Counted from the stretch's first letter, positions 1 to 11,309 are shown. The stretch: DNA of 64,000 bases from Erpetoichthys calabaricus (GCF_900747795.2 NC_041400.2:107017476-107081475), one strand, 5' to 3'. Made by a program: numbers and translations. Notes: a model not told the origin generated them from the letters alone.

Positions 1-130
1 AGTATGTATATATATGTGGATGTGTATATGTATATATATATATGTATATATATATATGTATATGTAGACATGTGTATATGTAGATATGTATATGTATGTA
101 TATATGTATATGTATATATATATGTTTACA
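1..130. repeat. TA/TATG-rich simple repeat
   Basis: Low-complexity DNA made of TATATG, TATA and TGTATA units. The open frames across it are strings of Tyr, Ile, Val and Met that arise from the repeat and do not indicate a gene. Confidence 0.9.
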
Positions 131-182
131 TAACCTCTTTAACACACTACTTCTCCGCTGCGAAGCACGGGTATTTTGCTAG
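131..182 (+). mobile_element. Helitron 3' terminus
   Basis: The segment ends in CTAG followed by T at 179-183, the CTRR-T end of Helitrons. Nine to ten bases upstream is a short hairpin: CCG, a bulged C, TGC, loop GAA, then GCACGG. A hairpin just inside a CTRR end is the defining 3' structure of Helitrons. The same end sequence is, from memory, a common repeat in several animal genomes. The 5' part is not recognisable because the DNA upstream is simple repeat. No coding region is present, so this is a non-autonomous or truncated copy. Confidence 0.6.
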
Positions 183-194
183 TATATATATATA

Positions 195-255
<61 letters not shown>

Positions 256-280
256 CCCTTTTATATATATATGTATATAT
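183..280. repeat. (TA)n microsatellite
   Basis: Almost pure TA dinucleotide repeat, interrupted near 253-260. It separates the Helitron end from the first LTR. Confidence 0.95.
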
Positions 281-633
281 TGTCAGAAAAATGACCATAA
301 GACATCGAGAAGGTTTGGGGCAGCCACCTGTATCATTGTTCCCGGCTGCAAAATTGATTAAATAATAGAGACATGTTCATTCAACTGAGTCCAAAACAGA
401 ACTGACTCACAGGAGACAAGATGGCAGCTTTAAAGGCCAGTAGTGGAAGTGATGTCATCAATACTGGAACCGGAAGTGATGTCATTGGCTGCCCCAGAGC
501 TGGGTGGGATTTCCCTAGAATGGTCTGCAAAAGATCGAGAGGGAAAATTAGTGCACTTCGCCACCCCCTGGTCTGGCATGGAATCACATGTATTTAAGCC
601 CTTTAGCTGTCTCCTAAACACACGTGTGTGACA
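281..633 (-). repeat. 3' LTR of copy A
   Basis: About 353 bp, bounded by TGTCAC and CTGACA in element orientation (TG...CA). It is followed internally by a purine-rich tract at about 634-650 that fits a polypurine tract (AAGGGGCGGGCCC in element orientation). The same sequence recurs at 4129-4335, which identifies it as a terminal repeat. The outer flank is ATAT. Confidence 0.85.
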
Positions 634-786
634 GGGCCCGCCCCTTAGCCCAGACCCATCAGGTCGGGTGTTCTGCACCGAGTGGTTGTGAACGCAGGAG
701 AGAGCATCGGCGTTGGTGTGTAGAGAACCCTTCCGATGAACGAGCGAGAACTTATAAGGTTGCAGATCGAGGAACCATCTCGTGAC

Positions 787-2010
787 TCATGGGTTAGACT
801 CCTTATGCAGGGCCATCCACTGTAAAGGTGTATGGTCCGTGACAAGTGTAAACTCCAGACCCAAGAGGTAGTACCTCAACTGTGTAATCGCCCACTTAAT
901 CGCAAGAGCCTCTCTCTCCACTGCCACATATCTGGTCTCCCGATCCAGCAGTTTCCGGCTCAGGAACATGACGGGGTGTTCAGCACCATCGACACTTTGG
1001 CTCAGCACTGTCCCTAGGCCTATGTCCGAAGCGTTCGTCTGGAGGATAAAAGGCCGTGAAAAGTCAGGCACCTTTAAAACAGGTGCTGACATCAGGGCCC
1101 TTTTTAAGTCACCGAAGGCTGCCTCAGTCATATCAGTCCATACCACAGTGTTAGGAGCCCTCTTCTTTGTTAAATTAGTCAAGGGCACGGCTCTCTCTGA
1201 AAAGCGTGGTACAAGCCGGCGGTAGTACCCTGCCAATCCGAGAAATGCCTGGACCTGCCGCTTGGTTCTCGGATGGGGCCATGTCAAAATGGCTTCTATT
1301 TTAGAGCACTGCGGCTTCACCGTACCACGACCCACCAAGTAGCCCAAATATTTGGCTTCTTCCAATCCAAAGAAACATTTCTTTGGATTGATTCGAAGAC
1401 TGGCTTCACCCAGCGTCCGTAATACCGCTCCAACATGCTGTAGGTGTTCCTTCCATGTGCTGGAATAGATGACGACGTCATCCAGGCAGACAGCACTATA
1501 CGTGTTATGGGGGCGGAGCACTTTGTCCACCAGACGCTGGAAAGTTGCAGGAGCCCCATGTAACACGAATGGAAGGACACGATACTGCCAGTGCCCACTA
1601 GGGGTGCTAAACACGGTTTTACCCTTTGCGGAGTCCGTTAAAGGAACCTGCCAGTACCCTTTGGTCATGTCAAGTGTGGTCAGATATTCTGCCTGTACAA
1701 GCCTTTCAAGGAGGTCGTCCACTCGAGGCATTGGATAAGCATCAAATTGTAAGACCTGATTAAGCCGACAGAAGTCATTGCAAAATCTCCAACTCCCATC
1801 GGGCTTAGGAACCAAGACAATTGGGCTGGACCAGGGACTATGACTCTCCTTTATGACTCCTAGGTCCAGCATGCGCTTGATTTCCAGTTCCACTTCAGCC
1901 TTCTTTGCCTCAGGAAGTCGATAGGGCTGTTCTCGGACTATGACCCCGGGCTCAGTCACAATATCATGGACAACAAGAGAGGTCCTTCTGGGGTTTTCAT
2001 CCACCACCTC
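787..2010 (-). pseudogene. Reverse transcriptase-RNase H region of copy A
   Basis: A Ty3-type reverse transcriptase followed by RNase H. Visible motifs are [29 protein letters not shown] (the catalytic YxDD-type block) and, in RNase H, LQTNASDIGLG. The region sits at the 3' end of pol next to the polypurine tract, so it follows integrase and does not precede it. Treated as a fossil. Confidence 0.85.
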
Positions 2011-2341
2011 CGGGACGGACGAGATAACTGCTTCTAGCTCTCGCCTCTGTCAGTTATTCAAATTAGACCCGAAGTTAAGTGTGTTACTCTGAGCAAAGAA
2101 GGAGCGGGGCTGGACGGAGGTGGGATCAGGGTCCCTTTCCTTCCACGGTTTCAGCAGATTCACGTGATATATCCACTCACTCGGTCAGTGATTGGGTTGT
2201 TTCACCAGATAGTCGACGAGTCCCTTTCTCTCTTTAACTTCGTATGGCCCTTGCCAGTGGGCAAGTAGTTTAGAGTGGGAGGTGGGAACCAATACCATGA
2301 CTCGATCCCCAGGTTGGAACTTCCGAAGTGTCGTGCCACGG

Positions 2342-3290
2342 TCATAATAGTGGGCCTGTGCTGGTTGCGCCTCTTTCCTGTGATTTTTTTAATATGGGCC
2401 GAATTTTCTCAAATCTTTCACGTAATTGTGCGATATATTCCGAAATATTAGTCGAGGGAAGAGCCTCTCCTTCCCAACCTTCTTTTAAAATGTCCAATAT
2501 GCCCCGGGGTTGTCGTCCATATAATAATTCAAAGGGTGAGAACCCTGTTGAGGCTTGAGGGACTTCTCTGTAGGCAAAGAGTACGAGGGGGAGGAGTTGA
2601 TCCCAATTCCTCCAATCCCCGCTGACCACCTTGCGAAGCATCTGTTTTAGAGTCTGATTAAATCTCTCTACTAAACCATTGGTTTGAGGATGATACACCA
2701 CGGTTTTCAAGTGCTTTATTTTAAGTAACTTGGCCGTTTCCCTGAACGTCTCCAAGGTAAACGGTGTCCCTTGGTCTGTAAAGACTTCTTTAGGGACCCC
2801 AACTCGCGCAAAGACTCCCATTAGTTCCCGTGCGATAGCTTTAGAATTAGCTGAGCGCAACGGAACAGCTTCTAGATATTGGGTCACATAATCTACGAGG
2901 ACTAATATATATTTATGTCCTCGGGCCGAGGGTTCCAGGGGTTCCACTATGTTGACCCCTATCCCTTCAAATGGGACATCAATTAAGGGAAGGGGAACGA
3001 GAGGGGCACGATCCCTCCTAGGAATTTGCCGCAGCTGACATTGGCATGAAATACAGAAGCGGCGAACCTCCTTGTGAATTCCCGACCAATAGAAACGGAG
3101 CTAAATACGCTCTAATGTTTTTTCGGTGCCCAAGTGGCCTCCTAGGAGGTGGGCGTGCTAACTCACAAGTTTGCCACTGGAAAGTTCGTGGGATTAGCAA
3201 CAGCTTCCGCACAACCTCGTGCTCCCTGACCCGATATAATAAATCATTTTCTATCACAAAGTGGGGTCCTTGTGGCATGGGCTGAATGGT
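2342..3290 (-). pseudogene. Integrase region of copy A
   Basis: An integrase core with VLVDYVTQYLEAVP and VFTDQGTPF blocks plus the downstream GFSPFELLYGR block. A zinc-binding segment lies upstream in element orientation (about 3018-3290). It lies between protease and reverse transcriptase, the placement that marks Gmr1-like elements. Treated as a fossil. Confidence 0.8.
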
Positions 3291-3689
3291 GCGTTGGCCG
3301 TTGATGAGGACTGCTACATTCTTAGCAAACTTAAGGGAATCGTCATTCCATTGTTCCCTTTTAAATGATGACGGTGTTTGCCTGAATTGAAAGCTCAGAT
3401 CTGAGAGAGGGTCTGGTCTGACCTCAAGGGGCGGAGAGTCCTCCCACTCTGGTGAGACGCGGACAGATGACATATTAGTCAGCGACGGTCCAGGAAGTTC
3501 CCCATCCTCCTCGTGGTTTCCTATACCTCTCTCCACCGGCTGCGTACGTGGTGTGCAGACAACCTGAGACGGTTGGATTCCTGTCTGTTACTAGGCACAA
3601 TTTCGAATAAGGCGAGATCAGTACTTCACCGCTTTTAATGTCAGACCAGTCCCGCCCGAGAATCTCAGCACACGGTGTATTTGGAAGGA

Positions 3690-3890
3690 CCGCTACAGTG
3701 ATTCTTTTGAGTGACCCTCCGTGGCAGATGAAACATCTCCGTGTACACAGGTAAGTCTGGTCTTTGTTTTTAACCATTGTCGCGGTAGTACGTATCGGCG
3801 GTCAACAATAGAAATGTTGCTGCCGGAATCAAATAGGGCTTCCACCTTGTAACCATTTACAATAACCTCTCCCTTATGAGCCATTAATAA
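3690..3890 (-). pseudogene. Aspartic protease region of copy A
   Basis: A short retroviral-type aspartic protease segment with FDSGSNISIV around the active-site DSG, preceded by EVIVNGYKVEAL. It lies close to the 5' LTR, leaving only about 240 bp for the leader and any gag, so gag is reduced or lost in this copy. Confidence 0.7.
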
Positions 3891-4107
3891 GTCCCCATCG
3901 TTTCCCCCATAGAGACCAGCCCACGTCTGTGTGTCTCATTGACACTCTCCCTATTTAATTTAGGTGACCTGGAGATAGACAAAGGGAGTGGAGTCTGCAC
4001 CGGTTCTTTCCGAAATCCGAGACGCAATCCCCACCCGGAAGCTCGGCCCAGGTACTCTCCCACCTGGACATGATTCAGGTCCGGTTCCATTCTCTTCAGG
4101 GTTTTCT

Positions 4108-4128
4108 CCATCCTGCCGACTACGCCAC
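4108..4128 (-). promoter_or_regulatory. Leader segment at the primer-binding position of copy A
   Basis: Directly inside the 5' LTR, in element orientation, is GTGGCGTAGTCGGCAGGAT. Copy B has almost the same segment inside its own 5' LTR. This is where a tRNA primer-binding site is expected, but I could not match it confidently to a tRNA 3' end. Confidence 0.4.
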
Positions 4129-4335
4129 TGTCAGAAAAACGACTATAAGACATCGAGAAGGTTTGGGGCAGCCACCCGTATAATTGTTCCCGGCTGCAAA
4201 ACTGATTAAATAATAGAGACATGTTCATTCAACTGAGTCCAAAACAGAACTGACTCTCAGGAGACAAGATGGCAGCTTTAAAGGCCAGTAGCGGAAGTGA
4301 TGTCATCAATACCGGAACCAGAAGTGACGTCATAC
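4129..4335 (-). repeat. Partial 5' LTR of copy A
   Basis: About 207 bp matching the left part of the LTR at 281-486 at roughly 95% identity by eye. Homology stops abruptly near 4335, so the outer end of the element is lost. Confidence 0.8.
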
Positions 4336-4405
4336 TGCTATCGCAGGCAAAAATCACAAAATTCTATCACAATCGAGACTATTTAGACTTTAAATGTTGA
4401 TAGTG

Positions 4406-4773
4406 GGGCGGCACGGTGGCGCAGTGGGTAGCACTGCTGCCTCGCAGTTGGGAGACCTGGGGACCCGGGTTCGCTTCCCGGGCCCTCCCTGCGTGGAGTT
4501 TGCATGTTCTCCCCGTGTCTGCGTGGGTTTCCTCCGGGCGCTCCGGTTTCCTCCCACAGTCCAAAGACATGCGGGTTAGGTGATTTGGTGATTCTAAATT
4601 GGCCCTAGTGTGTGCTTGGTGTGTGGGTGTGTTTGTGTGTGTCCTGCGGTGGGTTGGCACCCTGCCCAGGATTGGTTCCTGCCTTGTGCCCTGTGTTGGC
4701 TGGGATTGGCTCCAGCAGACCCCCGTGACCCTGTGTTCGGATTCAGCGGGTTGGAAAATGGATGGATGGATGG
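4406..4773 (+). mobile_element. tRNA-derived SINE, full length
   Basis: A SINE with a clear RNA polymerase III promoter. The A box TGGCGCAGTGG is at 4417-4427 and the B box GGTTCGCTTCC is at 4467-4477. A tRNA-unrelated body follows, with a 3' end ending in GGTTGGAAAATGG and GGAT repeats. It is flanked by a 12-bp target-site duplication, ATGTTGATAGTG, at 4394-4405 and 4774-4785. Other copies in this window lie at 5854, 12,169, 14,269 and 21,870. Because the duplication is perfect, the insertion is probably fairly young. Confidence 0.9.
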
Positions 4774-4785
4774 ATGTTGATAGTG

Positions 4786-4826
4786 ATTCAGCGGGTTGGA
4801 AAATGGATGGATGGATGTTGATAGTG
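4786..4826 (+). repeat. Tandem duplicate of SINE tail plus flanking target site
   Basis: The last part of the SINE (ATTCAGCGGGTTGG and GGAT units) together with the flanking ATGTTGATAGTG is repeated directly after the first copy. A third copy of the target-site sequence therefore stands at 4815-4826. The unit is 45 bp at 4741-4785 and 41 bp here, differing by one GGAT. Confidence 0.85.
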
Positions 4827-4994
4827 AAGCACTCAGTTTAATGTTTCAAATATTTGACACAGCTATTCTTGTTAATTATGCACATCTATCTCACGATCAT
4901 TACACTTCATATGCACACCAGAAATTAAGGCAGTTTATGCTAATTCAGACTTTCTTACATTTATTAACCATCCTTTGAAATACACCATATAGGG

Positions 4995-5334
4995 CAGTGG
5001 TTCTCAATCTGTGGGGCGGGCCCCACTAGGGGGGCGCGAAGTAACAGAAGGGGGACGCGAAGATGTGAAAAAAAGAAAACAAGAATCGAAAATATCTATT
5101 GAAACCAAAACAAATTAACTTAAACTACATTCTAATACTAGAAAAATAAATATAGAGTTAGATAAATGTCGATAAAAGTTAAGTAGGTATAATAATATAT
5201 GCATCTATGATACATAATTAAGTAAAAAAGAAAAATTGGTATTAGTGGGCTCCTTTCAAAAAAATGTTAGAGGGGCGCGATTAAAACTGTTATGAAAACT
5301 CGGGTCACAAATACTTAAAGGTTGAGAAACGCTG
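4995..5334. mobile_element. Non-autonomous hAT transposon (MITE)
   Basis: 340 bp bounded by CAGTGGTTCTCAA on the left and TTGAGAAACGCTG on the right, the inverted repeats typical of hAT elements. The flanks ATATAGGG (4987-4994) and ATTTAGGG (5335-5342) form an 8-bp target-site duplication with one mismatch, the duplication length of hAT. No transposase is encoded. Repeats of GGGGCGCGA near both ends lie inside the inverted repeats. Confidence 0.85.
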
Positions 5335-5342
5335 ATTTAGGG

Positions 5343-5842
5343 AAAGTCCGTTACAGTGGCATCTGAGCATTCAGGGTAAAAGGTGCACTGTCCTCCAACC
5401 CCCAGCAGATGGCGCTATGGTGCAAAAATAAGTAGTAAACTTGTCTTAACAATTTAAAGTATCGTTAAAATGTTGCAAATTAATCTTACTAATCACATTT
5501 TTCAAATTTTACATTATATACTTAATGTAATTTCTTATCTAGAAAAATATTTCTTTTTGGAGTGTGCGAAAATGTGTTTCGGCCTGGCACTTCTAGCTTG
5601 TTTCTGGGTTGTTTAAGTGGGCTCTTAGACTCAGCAACATTCCAGGAAGATGTTTGCTCATGTGTGCACGTGTATAGCCGTGCTTTTCAGTTCCAAAGTC
5701 TAGATCCCTTTTTAAACAATATGTTAGTTGAATTTTTTGTGACACAGTTTAAAGAGTGTGTGAGCTTGTACCTCTTGCTAGTTTGGAGTAGTCATCATTG
5801 TCATGAATCACATTGATTACTTATCTTCAATACAATTTAGCA
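5343..5842. other. No recognisable feature
   Basis: AT-rich sequence without a supported gene or repeat. The short open frames do not resemble any protein I know. Confidence 0.6.
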
Positions 5843-5853
5843 CTTTGCCCCTT

Positions 5854-5980
5854 CTGCGGTGGGTTGGCACCCTGCCCGGGATTGGTTTCTGCCTTGTGCC
5901 CTGTGTTGGCTGGGATTGGCTCCAGCAAACCCCTGTGACCCTGTGTTCGGATTCAGCGGGTTGGAAAATAGATGGATGGA
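5854..5980 (+). mobile_element. 5'-truncated SINE (3' domain only)
   Basis: 127 bp matching only the 3' half of the SINE at 4406, from CTGCGGTGGGTTGGCACC to the GGAT tail. It is flanked by a perfect 11-bp duplication, CTTTGCCCCTT, at 5843-5853 and 5981-5991. The fragment was therefore inserted in this short form and did not arise by later deletion. It lacks the A and B boxes. Confidence 0.88.
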
Positions 5981-5991
5981 CTTTGCCCCTT

Positions 5992-8187
5992 TAACAAAAA
6001 TTTGAAATTTATGAAAATTCATTTGCATTTCTGCTTTTGGCGAACAGTATTTGAAGTTAATGTTAAGGTAGTCTAAAATTGTGTTTTGAGGACCCAAGAC
6101 GACTCACTCTCTTTTCCTTGGTAAAATCCAGATGAAGACTACAAAAAGAGATGTCAGGGACAAGAAGGTGAGAGAGAGAAAGTGAGAGAGATGCAAAAGT
6201 ACATGTCAAGTATTGTTCTGCCCTTCATCCCCCTTTTTGCATGCACTTGTCATATGTTGGGCTGCTTGGGGAAACTAAGAGGAGTAAGCCCCTTAGGTTG
6301 TCCTTGAGCATTGGGTTTTCCTGTCCTTTTTGAGTTTGATGTTCATATTTAGTGATGTGTTGCCTCTGTGAATCTGTTGCTGTTTTCATTTTACTATACA
6401 TTACTCTCCTAATCCTGATATTTGTTTTCTCCGCAGCTTCTTTCCTGGTGTTCAACCTAGCCACCCACCAGAATCTGCATTTTTAGCACTTTGTGACTGG
6501 CAATGCAAAGCGAGGGTTGCTGTCTGCCCTCTGAACTAGAAGAAGACTGCTTCACACACTATCATACTGAGCAGATGGCATTTCCTTGAATGCTCGACCA
6601 GCCATTATGAGCATGACAAATAGCCCAAACGTAACAGAGAAACTGACAGAGGATGAGAAATATGAGAATATTTAGAAATGATGAAGGAACCTGTCAAAGC
6701 ATTTCGTTCTACCACTAGTATGTATCATCTTCTGCGCTGGCAATTACAAGGCTGTGTATACGGTACATGTAATCATGCAGTACGTTGGTCATAGTATATG
6801 TTTCAGCTTTTTTTATTCTAATTAATACACCATTTTGAACATTCAGAGGCTATTAAAAATTAATACTGATTATCATGATTTAGAAAAGTGTATCAAAGAT
6901 TAAATATTTAATATCATATCAATGAGTGAAAGAATAAACATATTATAGTGTCCTTTTAAATTTCCACCCATCCCTTACACTCAGTTACACCACTAATCAT
7001 TCCATAGTGCCATGTGTTTTCATACTGTAATAGTTGCTTTAGTGAATTTTTGGTTAGGATCTTACATTAACATTATTTTGCTAAATCTTTTATTCAGAGT
7101 GATTTAAATTCAGTCATTCATGAAGATAATTGTTAACATATTTATACAGTTGGAACATAAGCACTTTCATTAACTTTTGAATTGGAACAGAATTAGCAAA
7201 TGTTTGCTGCATACACTTCATCAAAATGGCCTAACTGGCAGGCAGAGCTACAGTATGCACTGAAGATCCCAGGAGGCGTGATTTTAGTTGACTAGTAGGT
7301 TGTTGGGATTAATTAGAACCCCACAGAAGATGTAAAGATGGGGTCTGCTTATATGTAACCAGAACTTGACTGGAAAAGAAGCCAGCAACAGAGTAAAGGT
7401 AAAAGCAGACAGAACATCGGCCCAAAATTATATTACAAGTGAAATTAAATGTAATATCTCATTTACTATATTTAGTCATCTTGCTAAAATAAAACCATTT
7501 TACGAATGATGTCCAGAATTATCAAGCCAGTATGTTTATAGACCACAGCTGTATTTTTGCATAAATTGCACTTAACATCATAGAAATTACAGTCCATCCA
7601 AAAGAATGGCTGACAAAAAAAAGCCTAAAAATAATTTTTTACATCTCTTATATTACAAAAGAAGTTTTGTTGAACCCAAAAGAAGAAATTACTTCTCCTC
7701 AAATGGTGAGATATGAACTCCAGTCTTAATGTGTTCCAAAACATTAACAGCTTACAGACTAAGAAAGTTCTGCCTATCATGCCATTACCTCGGATATGCA
7801 GTGTATATATTGCCACATAAACACATTTTTGAAACATTAGAACTTATTTTGTGTCTTTACTGCTCCCTTGGAATTCATTACTTCTTACTTTGTAAATTGT
7901 TATTAATATGACACCACTTGGGTGCCATTTTATTTTGAGTTTTTTTTCTATAGGCATTAACATCTTCTGTTCTGCTTTCATGGCAGCAATCCATTTTGAT
8001 GTTAGCAACTATGTCTCTGTAAGTGATGAAATCCTTATGCATTGTTTATTTATAAGTTTATACGTTTATAGGGTCATTATAGTCACATGTACAGAGTAAA
8101 ATTATATTCTTACTTGCATGTGCTAATCAACATGTAACCATTGTTTGGGCTTCTGTAAAATTAAATTTTTTTAAGCTCCAAAGTATA
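5992..8187. other. Intergenic DNA without recognisable feature
   Basis: About 2.2 kb of mostly AT-rich DNA. I see no exon with splice sites, no transposase or reverse-transcriptase motif and no tandem array. The open frames here are short and look accidental. Confidence 0.55.
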
Positions 8188-8291
<104 letters not shown>

Positions 8292-9440
8292 GGTCTCTTC
8301 AGTTGATAACAGAAGGTTTTAGAGGGTTGAGAAGGATGTGAATAAAGTGAGGAAATTGTTGGTTTTGGCCAAAAAGAAGTTGAATAACAATAAAATAACT
8401 TGTTTTATCCCTGGGTTGGGAGACACTGAGGTGTGGATCTCTCCTAAAGAAAGGAGGAATACAGGAAACTGAAAGAACAAAGCTCTTGAGTGGTAAATAA
8501 AATGTGATTTCCGTCTCTGCAAGAAAACAAATTTTAATTCTGTGTAAGTGTGCACAGTGGAAATGCTTTGGCCGTGGATTACCCAGAATGTTTCTTATTG
8601 CATGAACATTATGCTGTGGTTAAGAAATGTATCTTGCTTATCTTTGAACCCCAGTGAAGTAATCTGCCAACAACTGGCAAAGATGTGTATCTTATGTGTA
8701 GCATATGAGTAACATCAGCAGTCAAACTGCTTTGGAACCACCAAAGGACCTCACTCTCAAAAGTGTGCTAATCATTACTATCAAAGAAGTGGTGAAGATC
8801 CATTTTGGGCAGGGCTGATCATGTAGTGGCATGACGCAAATCATTTCTTCACTAAGAACTGGTCTCTCATCAACCTCATCATAATACTCACACTGCAGCA
8901 TACAGTAGCTCTCAGTCTCCTGAAAGAATAGCCTACAAAGTGTCACCTTGATAGTGCGTTCTATCCCATGGGCTGAGGAGGTATTGCAGGTGGGTTTCAT
9001 AATTATTGTCAAAAAAATTACAATCAAAAATAGATATAAATACAATTTTTAAAAACAGCTTGTATTTACGATGACATATTATTGTGGCATTTTTATGCTC
9101 AATGATATTGAAAATGTTAAATGTTACCAATAGAAATGTAATGATCTGAACAGTATTATTTGCAAGAGTCATTTTAATGGTGGTCTTATTATACTGCTAC
9201 CCTTGCCTCTTTTTATTTGTGGCTAGTGGCTCCTGCCCAATGGACCTCATCTAGGTCTAGTATTGCTGGAATGATTTGGTGTTTCAGCTTTAACCTGCTA
9301 ACCAATGCGCTTGATTTGTTTTACTCCTGTTCCTTTCAACTACCTAGGCACAGTGTGAGGGGTGTCTGCAAAAACATGACAATGGATTGTTGGTTTTCAA
9401 CAGGTAAAGAATATTTACCTTTTGAATTCACCCACACTTG
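8292..9440. other. Intergenic DNA without recognisable feature
   Basis: No gene or repeat that I can support. Open frames of about 80-107 codons on the minus strand have no recognisable domain. Confidence 0.5.
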
Positions 9441-9694
9441 GGACAACTTCTAGTGTTTTATAAATGACACAATTTATTTAGTCTTTCAAAAAGCCTTTGA
9501 TATGGTTCCACACTGAAGATTAATTCTGAAATTAGAAGTTGTAGGCATCAGAGGTAACCTACAAAGCTGGATCTCAAGTAGGAATTCAAAAAGACCTGGA
9601 CAAACTTCAGAGCTGTGTGAACACTTGGAAAATGCAGTTTAATGTATAAGAGTGCAAAGTTCTACACATGGGCAAAAGGAACATCAATTATAAA
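9441..9694 (+). mobile_element. CR1-type LINE reverse transcriptase fragment, left part
   Basis: A conceptual reading gives a DFQKAFDMVPH-like block, the YxDD-proximal reverse-transcriptase motif of CR1/L2-group LINEs, followed by CKVLHMGKRN, typical of the region after the catalytic site. The coding sequence breaks off at the Tc1 insertion and resumes at 11,312. Both stops and missing segments (between about 9545 and 9590) show it is a decayed copy. Confidence 0.7.
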
Positions 9695-9696
9695 TA

Positions 9697-11309
9697 CAGT
9701 GCATCCGGAAACTATTCACAGCGCATCACTTTTTCCACATTTTGTTATGTTACAGCCTTATTCCAAAATGGATTAAATTCATTTTTTTCCCTCAGAATTC
9801 TGCACACAACACCCCATAATGACAACGTGAAAAAAGTTTATTTGAGGTTTTTGCAAATTTATTAAAAATAAAAAAACTGAGAAATCACATATACAGTACA
9901 TAAGTATTCACAGCCTTTGCTTAATACTTTGTCGATGCACCTTTGGCAGCAATTACAGCCTCATGTCTTGTTGAATATGATGCCACAAGCTTGGCACACC
10001 TATCCTTGGCCAGTTTCGCCCATTCCTCTTTGCAGCACCTCTCAAGCTCCATCAGGTTGGATGGGAAGCGTCGGTGCACAGCCATTTTAAGATCTCTCCA
10101 GAGATGTTCAATCGGATTCAAGTCTGGGCTCTGGCTGGGCCACTCAAGGACATTCACAGAGTTGTCCTGAAGCCACTCCTTTGATATCTTGGCTGTGTGC
10201 TTAGGGTCGTTGTCCTGCTGAAGGATGAACCGTCACCCCAGTCTGAGGTCAAGAGCGCTCTGGAGCAGGTTTTCATCCAGGATGTCTCTGTACATTACTG
10301 CAGTCATCTTTCCCTTTATCCTGACTAGTCTCCCAGTTCCTGCTGCTGAAAAACATCCCCACAGCATGATGCTGCCACCACCATGCTTCACTGTAGGATG
10401 GTGCCAGGTTTATTCCAAACGTGACGCCTGGCATTCACACCAAAGAGTTCAATCTTTGTCTCATCAGACCAGAGAATTTTCTTTCTCATGGTCTGAGAGT
10501 CCTTCAGGTGCCTTTTGGCAAACTCCAGGTGGGCTGCCATGTGCCTTTTACTAAGGAGTGGCTTCTGTCTGGCCACTCTACCATACAGGCCTGATTGGTG
10601 GATTGCTGCAGAGATGGTTGTCCTTCTGGAAGGTTCTCCTCCCTCCACAGAGGGAGCTCTGACAGAGTGACCATCGGGTTCTTGGTCACCTCCCTGACTA
10701 AGGCCCTTCTCCCCCGATCACTCAGTTTAGATGGCCGGCCAGCTCTAGGAAGAGTCCTGGTGGTTTCGAACTTCTTCCACTTACGGATGATGGAGGCCCC
10801 TGTGCTCTTTGGGACCTTCAAAGCAGCAGAAATTTTTCTGTAACCTTCCCCAGATTTGTGCCTCGAGAAAATCCTGTCTCGGAGGTCTACAGACAATTCT
10901 TTTGACCAAGCTTGGTTTGTGCTCTGACATGAACTGTCAACTGTGGGACCTTATATAGACAGGTGTGTGCCTTTCCAAATCATGTCCAGTCAACTGAATT
11001 TACCACAGGTGGACTCCAATTAAGCTGCAGAAACATCTCAAGGATGATCAGGGGAAACAGGATGCACCTGAGCTCAATTTCGAGCTTCATGGCAAAGGCT
11101 GTGAATACTTATGTACATGTGCTTTCTCAATTTTTTTATTTTTAATAAATTTGCAAAAATCTCAAGTAAACTTTTTTCACATTGTCATTATGGGGTGTTG
11201 TGTGTAGAATTCTGAGGAAAAAAATGAATTTAATCCATTTTGGAATAAGGCTGTAACAAAACAAAATGTGGAAAAAGTGATGCGCTGTGAATACTTTCTG
11301 GATGCACTG
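9697..11309 (-). mobile_element. Tc1-type DNA transposon, copy 1
   Basis: 1,613 bp flanked by TA on each side (9695-9696 and 11,310-11,311). The ends are CAGTGCATCCGGAAA and its inverse with minor changes. The inverted repeats are long, about 220 bp, as in IR/DR-type Tc1 elements. The element carries a broken transposase on the minus strand and is inserted into a CR1-type LINE whose sequence continues on both sides. A near-identical copy lies at 58,127-59,771, so the family was active fairly recently. Confidence 0.95.
9921..10930 (-). pseudogene. Tc1 transposase pseudogene, copy 1
   Basis: DDE transposase of the Tc1 family, about 340 residues in intact relatives. The start codon is at 10,928-10,930. 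The N-terminal helix-turn-helix part (LRDRIFSRHKSGEGYRKISA, then RAGRPSKLSDRGRRAL) is followed by the catalytic LWSDETKIELFG block, and the C-terminal [13 protein letters not shown] block holds the third acidic residue. These pieces lie in different frames: the N-terminal frame runs to 10,504, another covers 10,388-10,648 and the C-terminal one covers 9921-10,157. Frameshifts therefore break the gene. Confidence 0.9.

Larger units (their letters stand above)
281..4335 (-). mobile_element. Gmr1-like Ty3 LTR retrotransposon fossil (copy A)
   Basis: A broken Ty3-type LTR retrotransposon lying on the minus strand. It has a whole 3' LTR on the left (281-633) and a partial 5' LTR on the right (4129-4335). 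Reading in its own direction, the pol domains come as protease (about 3690-3884), integrase (about 2342-3290), then reverse transcriptase and RNase H (about 787-2010). Integrase ahead of reverse transcriptase is the order of the Gmr1 group of deuterostome Ty3 elements, not of ordinary Ty3 elements. No full-length gag is recognisable. Over the roughly 205 shared positions the LTRs differ at about ten sites by eye, so it is a moderately old insertion. It carries several breaks. Confidence 0.85.

Noticed and set aside
4-361. Open frames rich in Tyr and Ile
   Set aside because: They are read through TA and TATATG repeats and have no other content.
8722-9172. Minus-strand frames of 79-107 codons as a small gene
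   Set aside because: They overlap each other in different frames, with no recognisable domain, splice context or signal.
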